The notes under the pieces were generated by a model. That model saw nothing but the letters and a program-made list of their open reading frames with translations, searched no databases and had not been told where the DNA came from. Positions 8,264 through 16,173 of a DNA stretch of 64,000 nt are shown piece by piece. Source of the DNA: Ruminococcaceae bacterium HV4-5-B5C (GTDB lineage: Bacteria > Bacillota > Clostridia > Oscillospirales > Acutalibacteraceae); the NCBI GenBank assembly GCA_900184925.1, contig FXYJ02000004.1:62001-126000 (forward strand), given 5' to 3'. The stretch's first letter is position 1. Every line of letters starts with the position of its first letter. Made by a program: the position numbers and the translations under genes.

Positions 8264-9970
8264 ATGCAATTTAGTGAAATGAGCCTGGTCCCTGAAATCC
8301 TGCGCGCGGTTGAAGAAATTGGATACACCGAGGCAACCGACATCCAAATCGGTGCGATTCCTGTGTTACTGAGCGGAAAAGATCTGATCGGGCGCTCCAA
8401 TACGGGTACCGGAAAAACCGCCGCATTCGGGATACCCGTCGTGCAGATGGTGGCTCAAAGCAATCAGGAAAGAGGGCAGGTTCTCATTCTCAGCCCCACG
8501 CGCGAGCTTGCAATGCAGACCGGTGTTGAGGTGCGCAAGTTCTCAAAATACCTGCAAAACATCAGAGTCGCGGTAGTCTGCGGCGGGGAATCGATGCAGT
8601 TTCAGATTCGCCAGCTCCGCACGGCGCAGATTATTGTAGGGACGCCCGGCCGCATTATGGACCATATGCGCCGCAGAACACTGTCGCTCGAAAATCTAAA
8701 AACAGTCATTCTTGATGAAGCGGATGAAATGCTGAACATGGGCTTCGTTGAAGATATTCAGACGATCCTCAGGCAGGCGCCGGAAAACAGGCAGACCGTT
8801 CTGTTCAGTGCGACCATGCCTCCTGCAATTCTGAAAATTACAAAGGAATTTCAAACCGATCCGCAGATGATAGCAGTAGACAAGGGCCAGAAAACGGTTG
8901 ACAACATTGCGCAGTATTACTGCAATGTTCCGAATGTTGACAAAACAAATGCTTTAAAACTTCTGCTTGCGTACCATCGGCCCAAACGCGCTCTTGTGTT
9001 CTGCAATACGAAAAAAACGGTGGATGAACTTTGCACACAACTGAAAGAGGGCGGCTTTCAGGCCGCCGGTATTCATGGCGATTTGAAGCAAAACCAGCGC
9101 AATCAGGTGATGAGCGACTTCAAAAACGGCCATGTCGGCATCTTGATTGCGACCGATGTGGCAGCCCGGGGCATTGATGTCGAGGATGTTGACGCTGTGT
9201 TCAATTACGATATTCCCGATGAAGATGAATATTACATTCACCGCATTGGGCGTACGGGACGTGCGGGCAAGACGGGCGCGTCTTACACATTGACGGCAAG
9301 CCGTACTCAGCTCAAAAGACTGCATTCTCTTGAGAGATTTATGGATTCCCATATTGCGGAGGCGCCTGTCCCCAAAACGGAAGACATTCAGGAGCAGCAC
9401 CTGAAAAAGTTCAGAGGGAACCTCAAACAGCTTCTTGACGAAAGCAGCGGTTCCGAATGGATATCGTTTATTGAAGAACTGGAGCAAAGCGGATATGACG
9501 CTAAAAAAGTTGCTGCTGCCCTGTGCAAGACTGTTTATGAAAAAGACAGGAGCCTAAGAACGCTCAAAAACGTTCAGGTAGAAAAGCAGAATCCTGTTCA
9601 GCCGGAAGTAGCCCGGGTCAATATCGACATTGGAACGGAAAGCAAAATCAACGCCGATTTTATTGTCGGAACAATTGTGGAGGCTACGGGACTGGCCATC
9701 GGCGCAATTGGAAAGATTGCTATCTACCGCGATCATACTGTTGTTGAAATGGCCCCGACTGATGCAGAACTTGTCCTGAAAAAAATGAACGGGTATCGAA
9801 TCAGACAGCGCACGATCCATATCACCGAACTGAAAGGGAAGAAACCCGCTTCCTTTACACAGAATGCAGGGAAGGCACATCCGTCGTATGGTTCCAGACG
9901 GTATACCGGCGGCAAAAGCCACAGCGGCCCCGGTGCCGCGCATAAATATCACAACGGAAGAAGCAAATAA
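8264..9970 (+). CDS. DEAD-box ATP-dependent RNA helicase (DeaD/CshA type) with DbpA-like RNA-binding domain
   Basis: A 568-residue protein with all helicase motifs: Q motif (FSEMSLVPEIL and TDIQIGAIP), motif I SNTGTGKTAAF, Ia PTRELAMQ, Ib TPGRIMDH, II VILDEADEML, III SATMP, then the RecA2 motifs IV LVFCNTKKTV, V ATDVAARGIDVEDV and VI HRIGRTGRAG. Residues ~440-530 form a DbpA/CsdA-type RNA-recognition domain (INADFIVGTIVEATGLAIGAIG), followed by a basic Gly/Ser/His-rich tail. Such helicases remodel structured RNA during ribosome assembly, mRNA decay and cold adaptation. Single-gene transcript closed by the terminator at 10029-10066. Confidence 0.94.
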   Translation: MQFSEMSLVPEILRAVEEIGYTEATDIQIGAIPVLLSGKDLIGRSNTGTGKTAAFGIPVVQMVAQSNQERGQVLILSPTRELAMQTGVEVRKFSKYLQNIRVAVVCGGESMQFQIRQLRTAQIIVGTPGRIMDHMRRRTLSLENLKTVILDEADEMLNMGFVEDIQTILRQAPENRQTVLFSATMPPAILKITKEFQTDPQMIAVDKGQKTVDNIAQYYCNVPNVDKTNALKLLLAYHRPKRALVFCNTKKTVDELCTQLKEGGFQAAGIHGDLKQNQRNQVMSDFKNGHVGILIATDVAARGIDVEDVDAVFNYDIPDEDEYYIHRIGRTGRAGKTGASYTLTASRTQLKRLHSLERFMDSHIAEAPVPKTEDIQEQHLKKFRGNLKQLLDESSGSEWISFIEELEQSGYDAKKVAAALCKTVYEKDRSLRTLKNVQVEKQNPVQPEVARVNIDIGTESKINADFIVGTIVEATGLAIGAIGKIAIYRDHTVVEMAPTDAELVLKKMNGYRIRQRTIHITELKGKKPASFTQNAGKAHPSYGSRRYTGGKSHSGPGAAHKYHNGRSK

Positions 9971-10028
9971 CTGCCCGGTCCTCTTCCTATAGGAAGTTGA
10001 AAGGTTTGCTGATTCCCAATATTCTAAA

Positions 10029-10066
10029 AAAGCTCTCCATGATGTTGAATCAGGAGAGCTTTTTGT
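10029..10066 (+). terminator. Bidirectional terminator between helicase and gamma-CA-like gene
   Basis: Stem AGCTCTCC (10031-10038) / GGAGAGCT (10053-10060), extended by TGAT/ATCA inside, with A-run before and T-run after; it abuts the stop of the convergent minus-strand gene at 10067. Confidence 0.88.
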
Positions 10067-10783
10067 CTAGTCTAAAACATCGTGCAGGGTGTTGCAGCTG
10101 CACGCAAGACCGCAGCTGCATCTTGTTTCTCCAAATTGAAGGGAATATGCTTCCGGGAACTGTTGGTTGACCTGCTGAACCTCTTCGGCAAATTCCTCCT
10201 GACTTTGAGGAACCGGGCCAAGGGCGTCCGCCTGCTTCTGTGTTTCGATGATTGCACCTGACGGCACATAGCGGTTTGGGGCGACCCGAATTCCTCCGGT
10301 CACCAGCGCGTTGGTAGAAATATAGCTGCCTTCTCCGATGACGGCATTGAGCACGATCGAATGGAAGCCGACAAAAACACGGTTCCCAAGTTTGCAGGGC
10401 CCGTGAATGATACAGCCGTGTGTGCAGCTGACTTCTTCCCCAATATAGATGGAATATTCTTCTCCGTCGTGTGTGACCCTTCCGTGTGCCAGCCCGTGCA
10501 GAATTACGCCGTCCTGAATATTGGTGTTGGCGCCGATATAAAACGGAGTCCCTTCATCTGCCCGTATGCTGACATTGGGAGCAATGAAGACATTTTGCCG
10601 AATGGTTACGTCGCCGATCACAGAAGAGAACGGCCCCACATAAGCAGAGGGATGGATGCTTGGGCAGACGCTTTGCGGATTGAACGAAGTGGGCGGGTTC
10701 GGCGCGATAAAATGGGCGTTCAGGTTGAACGTCCGAATCGGTTTGCCCGAAAAATCAATAGGGCAGTTCGTTGAGCAATGCAT
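10067..10783 (-). CDS. Left-handed beta-helix hexapeptide protein, gamma-carbonic anhydrase / CamH-like, with Cys-rich ends
   Basis: A 238-residue protein. Residues ~50-180 are hexapeptide repeats of the left-handed beta-helix fold (SVIGDVTIRQNVFIAPNVSI, and so on), with histidines placed as in gamma-class carbonic anhydrases (DGVILHGLAHG, then HGCIIHG), so Zn/Fe binding and CO2 hydration are plausible. The ATG at 10783 follows a perfect AGGAGG (10791-10796). Unusual: the N-terminus has MHCSTNC and the C-terminus CSCGLACSC, a cluster of four cysteines in nine residues, suggesting metal binding or a redox switch. It could equally be a hexapeptide acyltransferase-fold protein of other function. 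Confidence 0.75.
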   Translation of the reverse strand: MHCSTNCPIDFSGKPIRTFNLNAHFIAPNPPTSFNPQSVCPSIHPSAYVGPFSSVIGDVTIRQNVFIAPNVSIRADEGTPFYIGANTNIQDGVILHGLAHGRVTHDGEEYSIYIGEEVSCTHGCIIHGPCKLGNRVFVGFHSIVLNAVIGEGSYISTNALVTGGIRVAPNRYVPSGAIIETQKQADALGPVPQSQEEFAEEVQQVNQQFPEAYSLQFGETRCSCGLACSCNTLHDVLD

Positions 10784-11124
10784 GTGTTTTCCTCCTGCCG
10801 AAAATAATGCAATAAAAATTAAACTGAAGGGGTATCTGTACAAAATATGTTGGAAGCAGTAAATTTGTGCCGAACAGGATTTTTTGTTGGCTGGCAGGGA
10901 TGATGAGTACTTAAATTTTTCCATCGAACTTTGTTTTCTTTCTTAGAAAGCGCTATAATGAAGCCGGTAAGCGTTACTTGTTACACAGCCCCAGAAAAAT
11001 GTCCACGCAGCGTAGAGTAATTGGAACTCTTCGTGTCTTCCTTTTTACACACTTTGTTGCTAGGCTGAAAATACAGTCAGCGCGAATTTGTTCCATAATT
11101 TAAAGATTCCGGAGTGATTGCATA
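10784..11124. other. 341-bp divergent intergenic region with long leader
   Basis: Contains the AGGAGG of the minus-strand gamma-CA-like gene, a plus-strand promoter (10931-10959), and about 160 bases of leader before the XRE-membrane protein gene. Within the leader, AGAGT and ACTCT around 11011-11031 can form a weak hairpin followed by a pyrimidine-rich stretch; I do not recognise a known RNA motif. Confidence 0.45.
10931..10959 (+). promoter_or_regulatory. Promoter for the XRE/Asp-box and Sel1 gene pair
   Basis: TTGTTT (10931-10936), 17-base spacer, TATAAT (10954-10959). Predicted transcription start near 10966, leaving a ~160-nt leader before the ATG at 11125. Confidence 0.65.
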
Positions 11125-13578
11125 ATGGATACAGTGAAAATAGGAAAATACATTGCCGAGCACCGAAAAGCAGCCGGCCTTACCCAGCAGGAACTTGCGG
11201 ATCAGCTCAGCATCACCAATAAGGCGGTTTCCAAATGGGAAACCGGGCAGGGTGCACCGGATATTGGTCTGCTGACGGAACTGGCGAGAATTCTCCACGT
11301 TACGGCGGACGAACTGCTTCGTGGAGAAGACAACGTGCCTTCCTCCGATCGAGACCAGGAAAGGCGTGAAAGCTGCGAGTCTACTGCGGAAAGATATTCA
11401 TTTCAGTTTGCCGTTACGCGAAGGATCCAGCTACTAAGCGCCAAACGTTACTGGCAGGAGCTCCATCTTCCGCTCCGCCTGCTGAGCCTTTTTGCGGGAA
11501 CGTTTCTTGTGGCGGCGTCAATTGCCTCCGCCGGATATGCGCATCTGACCTCCCGCTCGGTTCCGGCCGGTCTGACCGCTTTTCTGGCCGTCGCAGGCAT
11601 TGTCCTTTTCCTGCTGTTCGCAGAAGGCTACCGCTTTCTGAATGATTTTCGGCGGTCGGAGGGCGGCGTCTGTTCGGTTCGGCTGATGGACGACAGCTTC
11701 TCGGTTTCGCGGGACGGGACGGGCGGAACCTGGCGTTACAGCCTTGTGACGAAGTTGTCGGAGACTTCTGATCTGCTGACTGTTTTTTGTGGGCGTGAGG
11801 CTGTCTTCCTCTGGAAAAACGCTCTCCCTGCGGAACAGTGGGGTGAGATGGCTGCCTTTCTTCGGGAACACTGCGCCGGTGCAAAATACGAAGCGGCACC
11901 TCAAAAGGATTGGAAGCGCAGGTTCGGTTTTCTCTTTGCCTGTGCCACTCTTCTTGTCCTGCTGTTTCAGGGCGGATATCTTTTCCTCCATACAAAGTAT
12001 GATGTGGCTTATCAGACCGATTCAATTTTATATCTGATTAACTTTGCCGGACTTCTTTTTGCTTTTCTGGCGTGTCTCCTTCTTGCCGAAAAAGGGCCGT
12101 CAGCTGTTGCGCTGACCGGCGTTTTCTGCGTCGTTCTGGCAGCGGTGGACATAGTCTGTGCTTTGCTGGCTGTCTCAAAAACGCAGGATATCCTTTCCGC
12201 TTCGCCGGACGGTCAGAACCGACTGATTCTTAAGCGTGAAATCTCAACCGGTAAAACCGTTCAGTACCATGATCCGTTCCTGTGCTTTGCGCGGCCCTTT
12301 GAGCAGTTCTCCTATACGGTATACGGCACCCCGAAAATCCAGTGGCTGACCGGGGATACCTGCGCTGTTACTTATACTTCAGAAGAAAACGGTCCCAGTC
12401 ACCAGATGGTGGCTACGTTTGGCAGCAGAGGCCGCAACGACTACTATTATGTGGATGCGGCGCTCGACGGCTCCTGGGAACCGTCCGGAAAGAATACGGC
12501 AGGGTGGAAGCTTGTGCGCGATACCGCAGGTATCGTTCTCTCCAACGGAAGCAAGGAATACCGGTACAGCACGAAAGACTGTGTGCAGTACGGCCTGACC
12601 ACAATTGTTCTGTGCAAAGATCAGTCGCCCCAGTGGACGGTGACTCTGAATCAAGACTGCAAGATTGATCAGAAAACACTGCAGGTTTCTTACGGCGGGA
12701 CCCTGACGCTTTGTCAGGTCTCTATGAATCCAACTGCGCCGATCGTGATGCGCAGCACGAGTAAATTACCGGATAACTCCGAAAAAAGCGTTCAGACGTC
12801 AGACAAGGATACGTATCGGGTTCGGGACGGCGTCCTTTCATTTTCCTGGGATTACGGTCACCGGTGGACGGCACTAAACATTCCCGCGAGTGAAATCAGT
12901 TCACTCTTAAAAAACGGGAGTTCCACGGAACTCGTGGACGGCTGCTGGTATGTTTCGGACTATCTCAGCTATGTCGTCTTTGGCCGGGCACCGCTTTCCG
13001 TTCTCTTTACGTCGGATCAGGGAAAAACCTGGGAAACGTATCAGGTGGCAGCGAGCATTGACGACGGAATTGAATCCCGCTATGTCTCTTTCCCACAAAA
13101 CGGTGTGGGTGCGGTTGCCATAGGTTTTCACGGTACGCACGATTATAAAGGTTCGCAGCTTTATACAACAAGCGACGAAGGAAAAACATGGCGGAACAGG
13201 AAGTGCCCTTCTACCGAGACCCTCACCGGAATGAATTTTCTCAGTCCTGAAATCGGCTACCTCAGCTATACGAATACGGCCGGCGACCACGGCGAGCTTT
13301 ATGAAACAACAGACGGAGGAAAAACCTTTACCAAAGTAATTCTTCCTGCCGGTGACCTTTCCGAAACCGGGAACCCCGCCGCTTCCGGGCTGACCTTTGG
13401 GGAGGTATACGATACGCCGCAGGTACCGCAACTGGGAAACGGAATTCCGGTACTTTATGTTACACAGGGAAGCGACGGCGACTTCGGAACCTGGCGCGCC
13501 CGGTATGAATCGAAGGACAGCGGAAAAACGTGGCGGTACGTTGATCAGGAAAAGACGCCTCAGGACGATCGTTCCTGA
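11125..13578 (+). CDS. Membrane-spanning XRE-HTH protein with YcxB-like domain and extracellular Asp-box repeats
   Basis: An 817-residue protein with an unusual order of parts. Residues 1-70 are an XRE-family helix-turn-helix (LTQQELADQLSITNKAVSKW). Two membrane helices follow (~115-137, ~146-166), then a ~100-residue soluble part resembling the YcxB-like domain, then three more helices (~267-287, ~300-322, ~326-350). Five spans place the C-terminal ~460 residues outside the cell. That part carries five Asp-box (BNR) motifs, for example TSDQGKTW, TSDEGKTW, TTDGGKTF and SKDSGKTW, as in sialidase or sortilin-like beta-propellers. No sialidase active-site motif was seen, so a binding or sensing role is inferred. 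Cotranscribed with the Sel1 protein 32 bp downstream. Confidence 0.8.
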   Translation: MDTVKIGKYIAEHRKAAGLTQQELADQLSITNKAVSKWETGQGAPDIGLLTELARILHVTADELLRGEDNVPSSDRDQERRESCESTAERYSFQFAVTRRIQLLSAKRYWQELHLPLRLLSLFAGTFLVAASIASAGYAHLTSRSVPAGLTAFLAVAGIVLFLLFAEGYRFLNDFRRSEGGVCSVRLMDDSFSVSRDGTGGTWRYSLVTKLSETSDLLTVFCGREAVFLWKNALPAEQWGEMAAFLREHCAGAKYEAAPQKDWKRRFGFLFACATLLVLLFQGGYLFLHTKYDVAYQTDSILYLINFAGLLFAFLACLLLAEKGPSAVALTGVFCVVLAAVDIVCALLAVSKTQDILSASPDGQNRLILKREISTGKTVQYHDPFLCFARPFEQFSYTVYGTPKIQWLTGDTCAVTYTSEENGPSHQMVATFGSRGRNDYYYVDAALDGSWEPSGKNTAGWKLVRDTAGIVLSNGSKEYRYSTKDCVQYGLTTIVLCKDQSPQWTVTLNQDCKIDQKTLQVSYGGTLTLCQVSMNPTAPIVMRSTSKLPDNSEKSVQTSDKDTYRVRDGVLSFSWDYGHRWTALNIPASEISSLLKNGSSTELVDGCWYVSDYLSYVVFGRAPLSVLFTSDQGKTWETYQVAASIDDGIESRYVSFPQNGVGAVAIGFHGTHDYKGSQLYTTSDEGKTWRNRKCPSTETLTGMNFLSPEIGYLSYTNTAGDHGELYETTDGGKTFTKVILPAGDLSETGNPAASGLTFGEVYDTPQVPQLGNGIPVLYVTQGSDGDFGTWRARYESKDSGKTWRYVDQEKTPQDDRS

Positions 13579-13610
13579 CCGCACGGCCGATTGGGGAGGG
13601 AGAAAGGAAC

Positions 13611-14981
13611 ATGGAAGAGGAAGATCAAACCCCAAAAGTCCGAGTCGCTTTCGCGATATTTCTTGTCGTCATGGTTCTACTCATCTTTCAGTTTGGCGGG
13701 AAACTAAACTCGCTTTTCAATCCTTCGGATCGTGTCTATCAGTATAATCGCGCAGTTCAGTACGCCAACGGTACCAAAGAGCAAAAGACACAGGCGGCAG
13801 ACTGGCTCGAAAAATCGGCGGCGCAGGGGTATGCTCCGGCTGAGAATGTACTGGGGCTGTATTATGAAGAAGGGCGGGACGGTGTTGCACTGAATCCGTC
13901 TCTCGCCTTCCAACTCTTTTCCAAAGCCGTGGCCAATGGATATTCTCCCGCTTTCGGCAGCCTTGGCAACTGCTATGAACGAGGGATTGGTACAAAGCAG
14001 GACCTCGGCAAAGCACTGGAACTTTATGAAAAGGGAGCGGCCAAGGGAGACAAGATCTGCGAATATTACCTTGGACTTTGCTATCACAGCGGCACAGGGG
14101 TGAACAAGGACGGTGACAGGGCAGTCGACTGGATGACAAGATCTGCGGGGCAGGGATATGTGGAGGCTAGGCATATTCTCGGACTCTGGTATTACAGGGG
14201 AGACGGCGTACCCAAGGACCCGGTAAAGGCCGTAGATTATTTTGTGCAGGGCACCAACGGTAGCGATGCGCAGTCGGAATACGACCTTGGCCTGTGCTAC
14301 CAGAGCGGAACGGGTGTGGCGGAAGATCAGGCAAAGGCGATCACTTATTTCACCAAAGCTGCGCAACAGGGGTTCGCGGAAGCGGACAATGAACTTGGGG
14401 TGTGTTATGAACTGGGGAGAGGCGTTTCCAAAGACGGTGCCAAAGCAGTGGAATGGTTTCAGAAGGGAGCACAGGCGGGAAACATCAATTCCGAATGGAA
14501 TCTGGGCGATTGCTATGAACATGGCATCGGGGGCAAACAGGACAATACGAAGGCCTTTCAATGGTATTGCAAAGCGGCTGCACAGGGTGACGTGAACGGG
14601 GAATACAGCGTCGGGATGTGCTATCGGGATGGAATTGGCGTGGCAAAGGACGGAAAACAGGCCTTCGAGTGGTTTTCAAAATCCGCTGCTCAGAATTACG
14701 TAAACGCAGTTGATCAGGTGGGGGAGTGTTATTTTTACGGTACCGGAGTTACGGTGGATTATTCAAAAGCGGTTGAGTGGTACCGCAAGGCCGCAGCAAT
14801 GAACTGCGCCCGCTCCTATGAGATGCTCGGCTGGTGCTACCTGAACGGGAACGGCGTGCCGGTTGATTACAATCAGGCGGGGACTAATCTACAGAAAGCA
14901 GTCGACCTCGGAGATGAAGAGGCAATCCGTATTCTTTCGCTTCTAAACCGTCAGGCCGGAGGAACATATACAAAAAAATAG
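13611..14981 (+). CDS. Membrane-anchored Sel1-repeat protein
   Basis: A 456-residue protein with one N-terminal membrane helix (~residues 9-29) preceded by basic residues, so the rest is probably outside the cell. From ~residue 58 to the end it consists of about ten 36-residue Sel1-like (SLR, TPR-related) repeats. Eight of the ten carry cysteine at the same place in the repeat (the LGxCY position), a regular ladder. Sel1 repeats form alpha-solenoids that hold protein partners together. A GGAGGG and AAAGGA stretch precede the ATG, which is 32 bp after the XRE/Asp-box gene; the two are likely one operon and partners, but the function is unknown. Confidence 0.85.
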   Translation: MEEEDQTPKVRVAFAIFLVVMVLLIFQFGGKLNSLFNPSDRVYQYNRAVQYANGTKEQKTQAADWLEKSAAQGYAPAENVLGLYYEEGRDGVALNPSLAFQLFSKAVANGYSPAFGSLGNCYERGIGTKQDLGKALELYEKGAAKGDKICEYYLGLCYHSGTGVNKDGDRAVDWMTRSAGQGYVEARHILGLWYYRGDGVPKDPVKAVDYFVQGTNGSDAQSEYDLGLCYQSGTGVAEDQAKAITYFTKAAQQGFAEADNELGVCYELGRGVSKDGAKAVEWFQKGAQAGNINSEWNLGDCYEHGIGGKQDNTKAFQWYCKAAAQGDVNGEYSVGMCYRDGIGVAKDGKQAFEWFSKSAAQNYVNAVDQVGECYFYGTGVTVDYSKAVEWYRKAAAMNCARSYEMLGWCYLNGNGVPVDYNQAGTNLQKAVDLGDEEAIRILSLLNRQAGGTYTKK

Positions 14982-15019
14982 AGTTCTTTTAATAAGATGA
15001 AGCCGAACGTCCCGACTTT

Positions 15020-15064
15020 AAGCAGCTGCCTGTCACACGGTATGTGTGGGGTAACTGCTTTTTT
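15020..15064 (+). terminator. Probable terminator after the Sel1 gene
   Basis: Imperfect hairpin: AAGCAG (15020-15025) pairs with CTGCTT (15055-15060), with CACAC/GTGTG inside, followed by T6. Lies 39 bp after the Sel1-protein stop. Confidence 0.65.
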
Positions 15065-15158
15065 CATGGATTTTCTCCGTTACAGAGCAGAAAGGTTGGG
15101 CGTACAGCCCCAAAATGCAATTTTATTCTCTAACGTTTCATTCTTTACAAGATCAAAT

Positions 15159-15187
15159 TTGACATTTTGTCATTGGTACGATATACT
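15159..15187 (+). promoter_or_regulatory. Promoter of the FadR-type regulator
   Basis: TTGACA (15159-15164), 17-base spacer, TATACT (15182-15187), about 75 bp before the TTG start at 15261. Confidence 0.82.
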
Positions 15188-15252
15188 TTTAACAGCAGTA
15201 ATAATTTGGTAATTACTCAGCCCGCCCGACAAGAGCGGCCTGTAGCGAGGTG

Positions 15253-15269
15253 CTTTACAATTGGTAAAG
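15253..15269 (+). repeat. Inverted repeat over the start codon of the FadR-type gene (candidate autoregulatory site)
   Basis: CTTTAC (15253-15258) and GTAAAG (15264-15269) flank AATTG; the related palindrome GTAATTAC lies at 15209-15216. FCD-type GntR proteins bind short GT/AC palindromes, so autoregulation is possible; unproven. Confidence 0.4.
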
Positions 15270-15983
15270 ACAGCGGCGCAAAATTTACCGCAAAAACTGT
15301 CGGAGGATATTCTGCAGTTCATCATTAAAAACCATTTGCGTCCCGGCAATAAACTGCCGAACGAAACGGTCCTTTCAGATCATCTGGGGGCAGGACGCAG
15401 TTCGGTCCGCGAAGCGATGAAGCTTCTGGAGTCAAGAAATATTGTTGAAATCCGCCAGGGCTCGGGAACGTATGTGTCCGCCCGCATGGGAGTATGTGAT
15501 GATCCGCTGGGGCTGGTCTTCCTTGAAAAAAGCCCGAAGCTGATTCTGGATCTGCTGGAAATCCGTCTGCTCGTAGAACCTACGGCTGCGGCTATGGCTG
15601 CCTACAATGCCGACGAAGAAGAAATCAGAAAAATCATGCAGCTTTGCAGTGAGACGGAAAGACAGCTTCAGTCCGGGGAAAAATGCTCAAAGGCCGATAT
15701 CCGGTTTCATCAGGTGATTGCAGTAAGCAGTAAGAACGTGGTGTTTCCTCGCCTTGTTCCCATTATCAGCTGCACAATCGAAGCGGTAGCGGAGCTGTCA
15801 TCTCCCGAAGCTTTGGCAGAAATGGTTTCCGGTCACCGCGAAATTGCAAATGCAATTGCCGCCCGGAATCAGATTGCTGCAAAAGATGCCGTGTACCTTC
15901 ATTTAATCCAAAATCGACGTATGATTTCCCAAATATTGTTTGAAAAATCCAGCGATAATAATCCGTCGGCTGACGAAACATAA
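15261..15983 (+). CDS. FadR-subfamily (GntR/FCD) transcriptional regulator
   Basis: A 240-residue protein with an N-terminal winged helix of the GntR type (PNETVLSDHLGAGRSSVREA, then RQGSGTYV) and a C-terminal all-helical FCD ligand domain from ~residue 95, with the metal/ligand residues expected there (ADIRFHQV, SGHREI, and HLIQNRR). Starts at TTG 15261 with a GAGGTG 8 bases before it. FCD regulators answer to small carboxylates, sugar acids or amino acids; no metabolic neighbour identifies the ligand, and the gene next to it has its own promoter and riboswitch. Confidence 0.85.
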   Translation: MVKTAAQNLPQKLSEDILQFIIKNHLRPGNKLPNETVLSDHLGAGRSSVREAMKLLESRNIVEIRQGSGTYVSARMGVCDDPLGLVFLEKSPKLILDLLEIRLLVEPTAAAMAAYNADEEEIRKIMQLCSETERQLQSGEKCSKADIRFHQVIAVSSKNVVFPRLVPIISCTIEAVAELSSPEALAEMVSGHREIANAIAARNQIAAKDAVYLHLIQNRRMISQILFEKSSDNNPSADET

Positions 15984-15986
15984 TTC

Positions 15987-16015
15987 TTGACAAATTCTTC
16001 ATTACCCGTTATAAT
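15987..16015 (+). promoter_or_regulatory. Consensus promoter for the Mn2+ riboswitch transcript
   Basis: TTGACA (15987-15992), 17-base spacer, TATAAT (16010-16015): perfect consensus, about 10 bases before the riboswitch aptamer. Confidence 0.9.
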
Positions 16016-16024
16016 AGCTTCAAC

Positions 16025-16117
16025 TTGAGGGAGTAGTTTGCATATGCTCAGGCATATGCGTCAAGCCAACATACATGGCTCCAAGCGGGCCTGGCTTGCC
16101 TTAATAAACGAGACTCA
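16025..16117 (+). ncRNA. yybP-ykoY (manganese) riboswitch aptamer
   Basis: The conserved landmarks are present in order: GAGGGAGTAG near the 5' end (16027-16036), a hairpin GCATATGC...GCATATGC, the GTCAAGCC region, a GGCTCC/GGCCTGGC segment, and AACGAGACT near the 3' end (16107-16115). P1 closes by TGAG (16026-16029) with CTCA (16114-16117). This RNA class binds Mn2+ and usually turns on Mn2+/cation export genes. The CTCA strand is also the first part of the terminator stem, so aptamer closure and termination exclude each other, the logic of an ON switch. Confidence 0.88.
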
Positions 16118-16152
16118 TGCACGGTTACATACCTGTGCATGAGCCTTTTTTT
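16114..16152 (+). terminator. Riboswitch expression-platform terminator
   Basis: Perfect 9-bp stem CTCATGCAC (16114-16122) / GTGCATGAG (16135-16143) followed by CC and T7. Its 5' arm overlaps the P1 3' strand of the Mn2+ aptamer. Confidence 0.88.
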
Positions 16153-16173
16153 ATTCTTGGAAGGAGATTATTC

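Noticed and set aside
13704..14561. 285-codon minus-strand frame opposite the Sel1 gene, and the apparent internal repetition as a DNA repeat array
   Set aside because: The periodicity is at protein level (36-residue Sel1 repeats) with diverged codons, so it is neither a CRISPR nor a satellite array; the opposite frame is a shadow.
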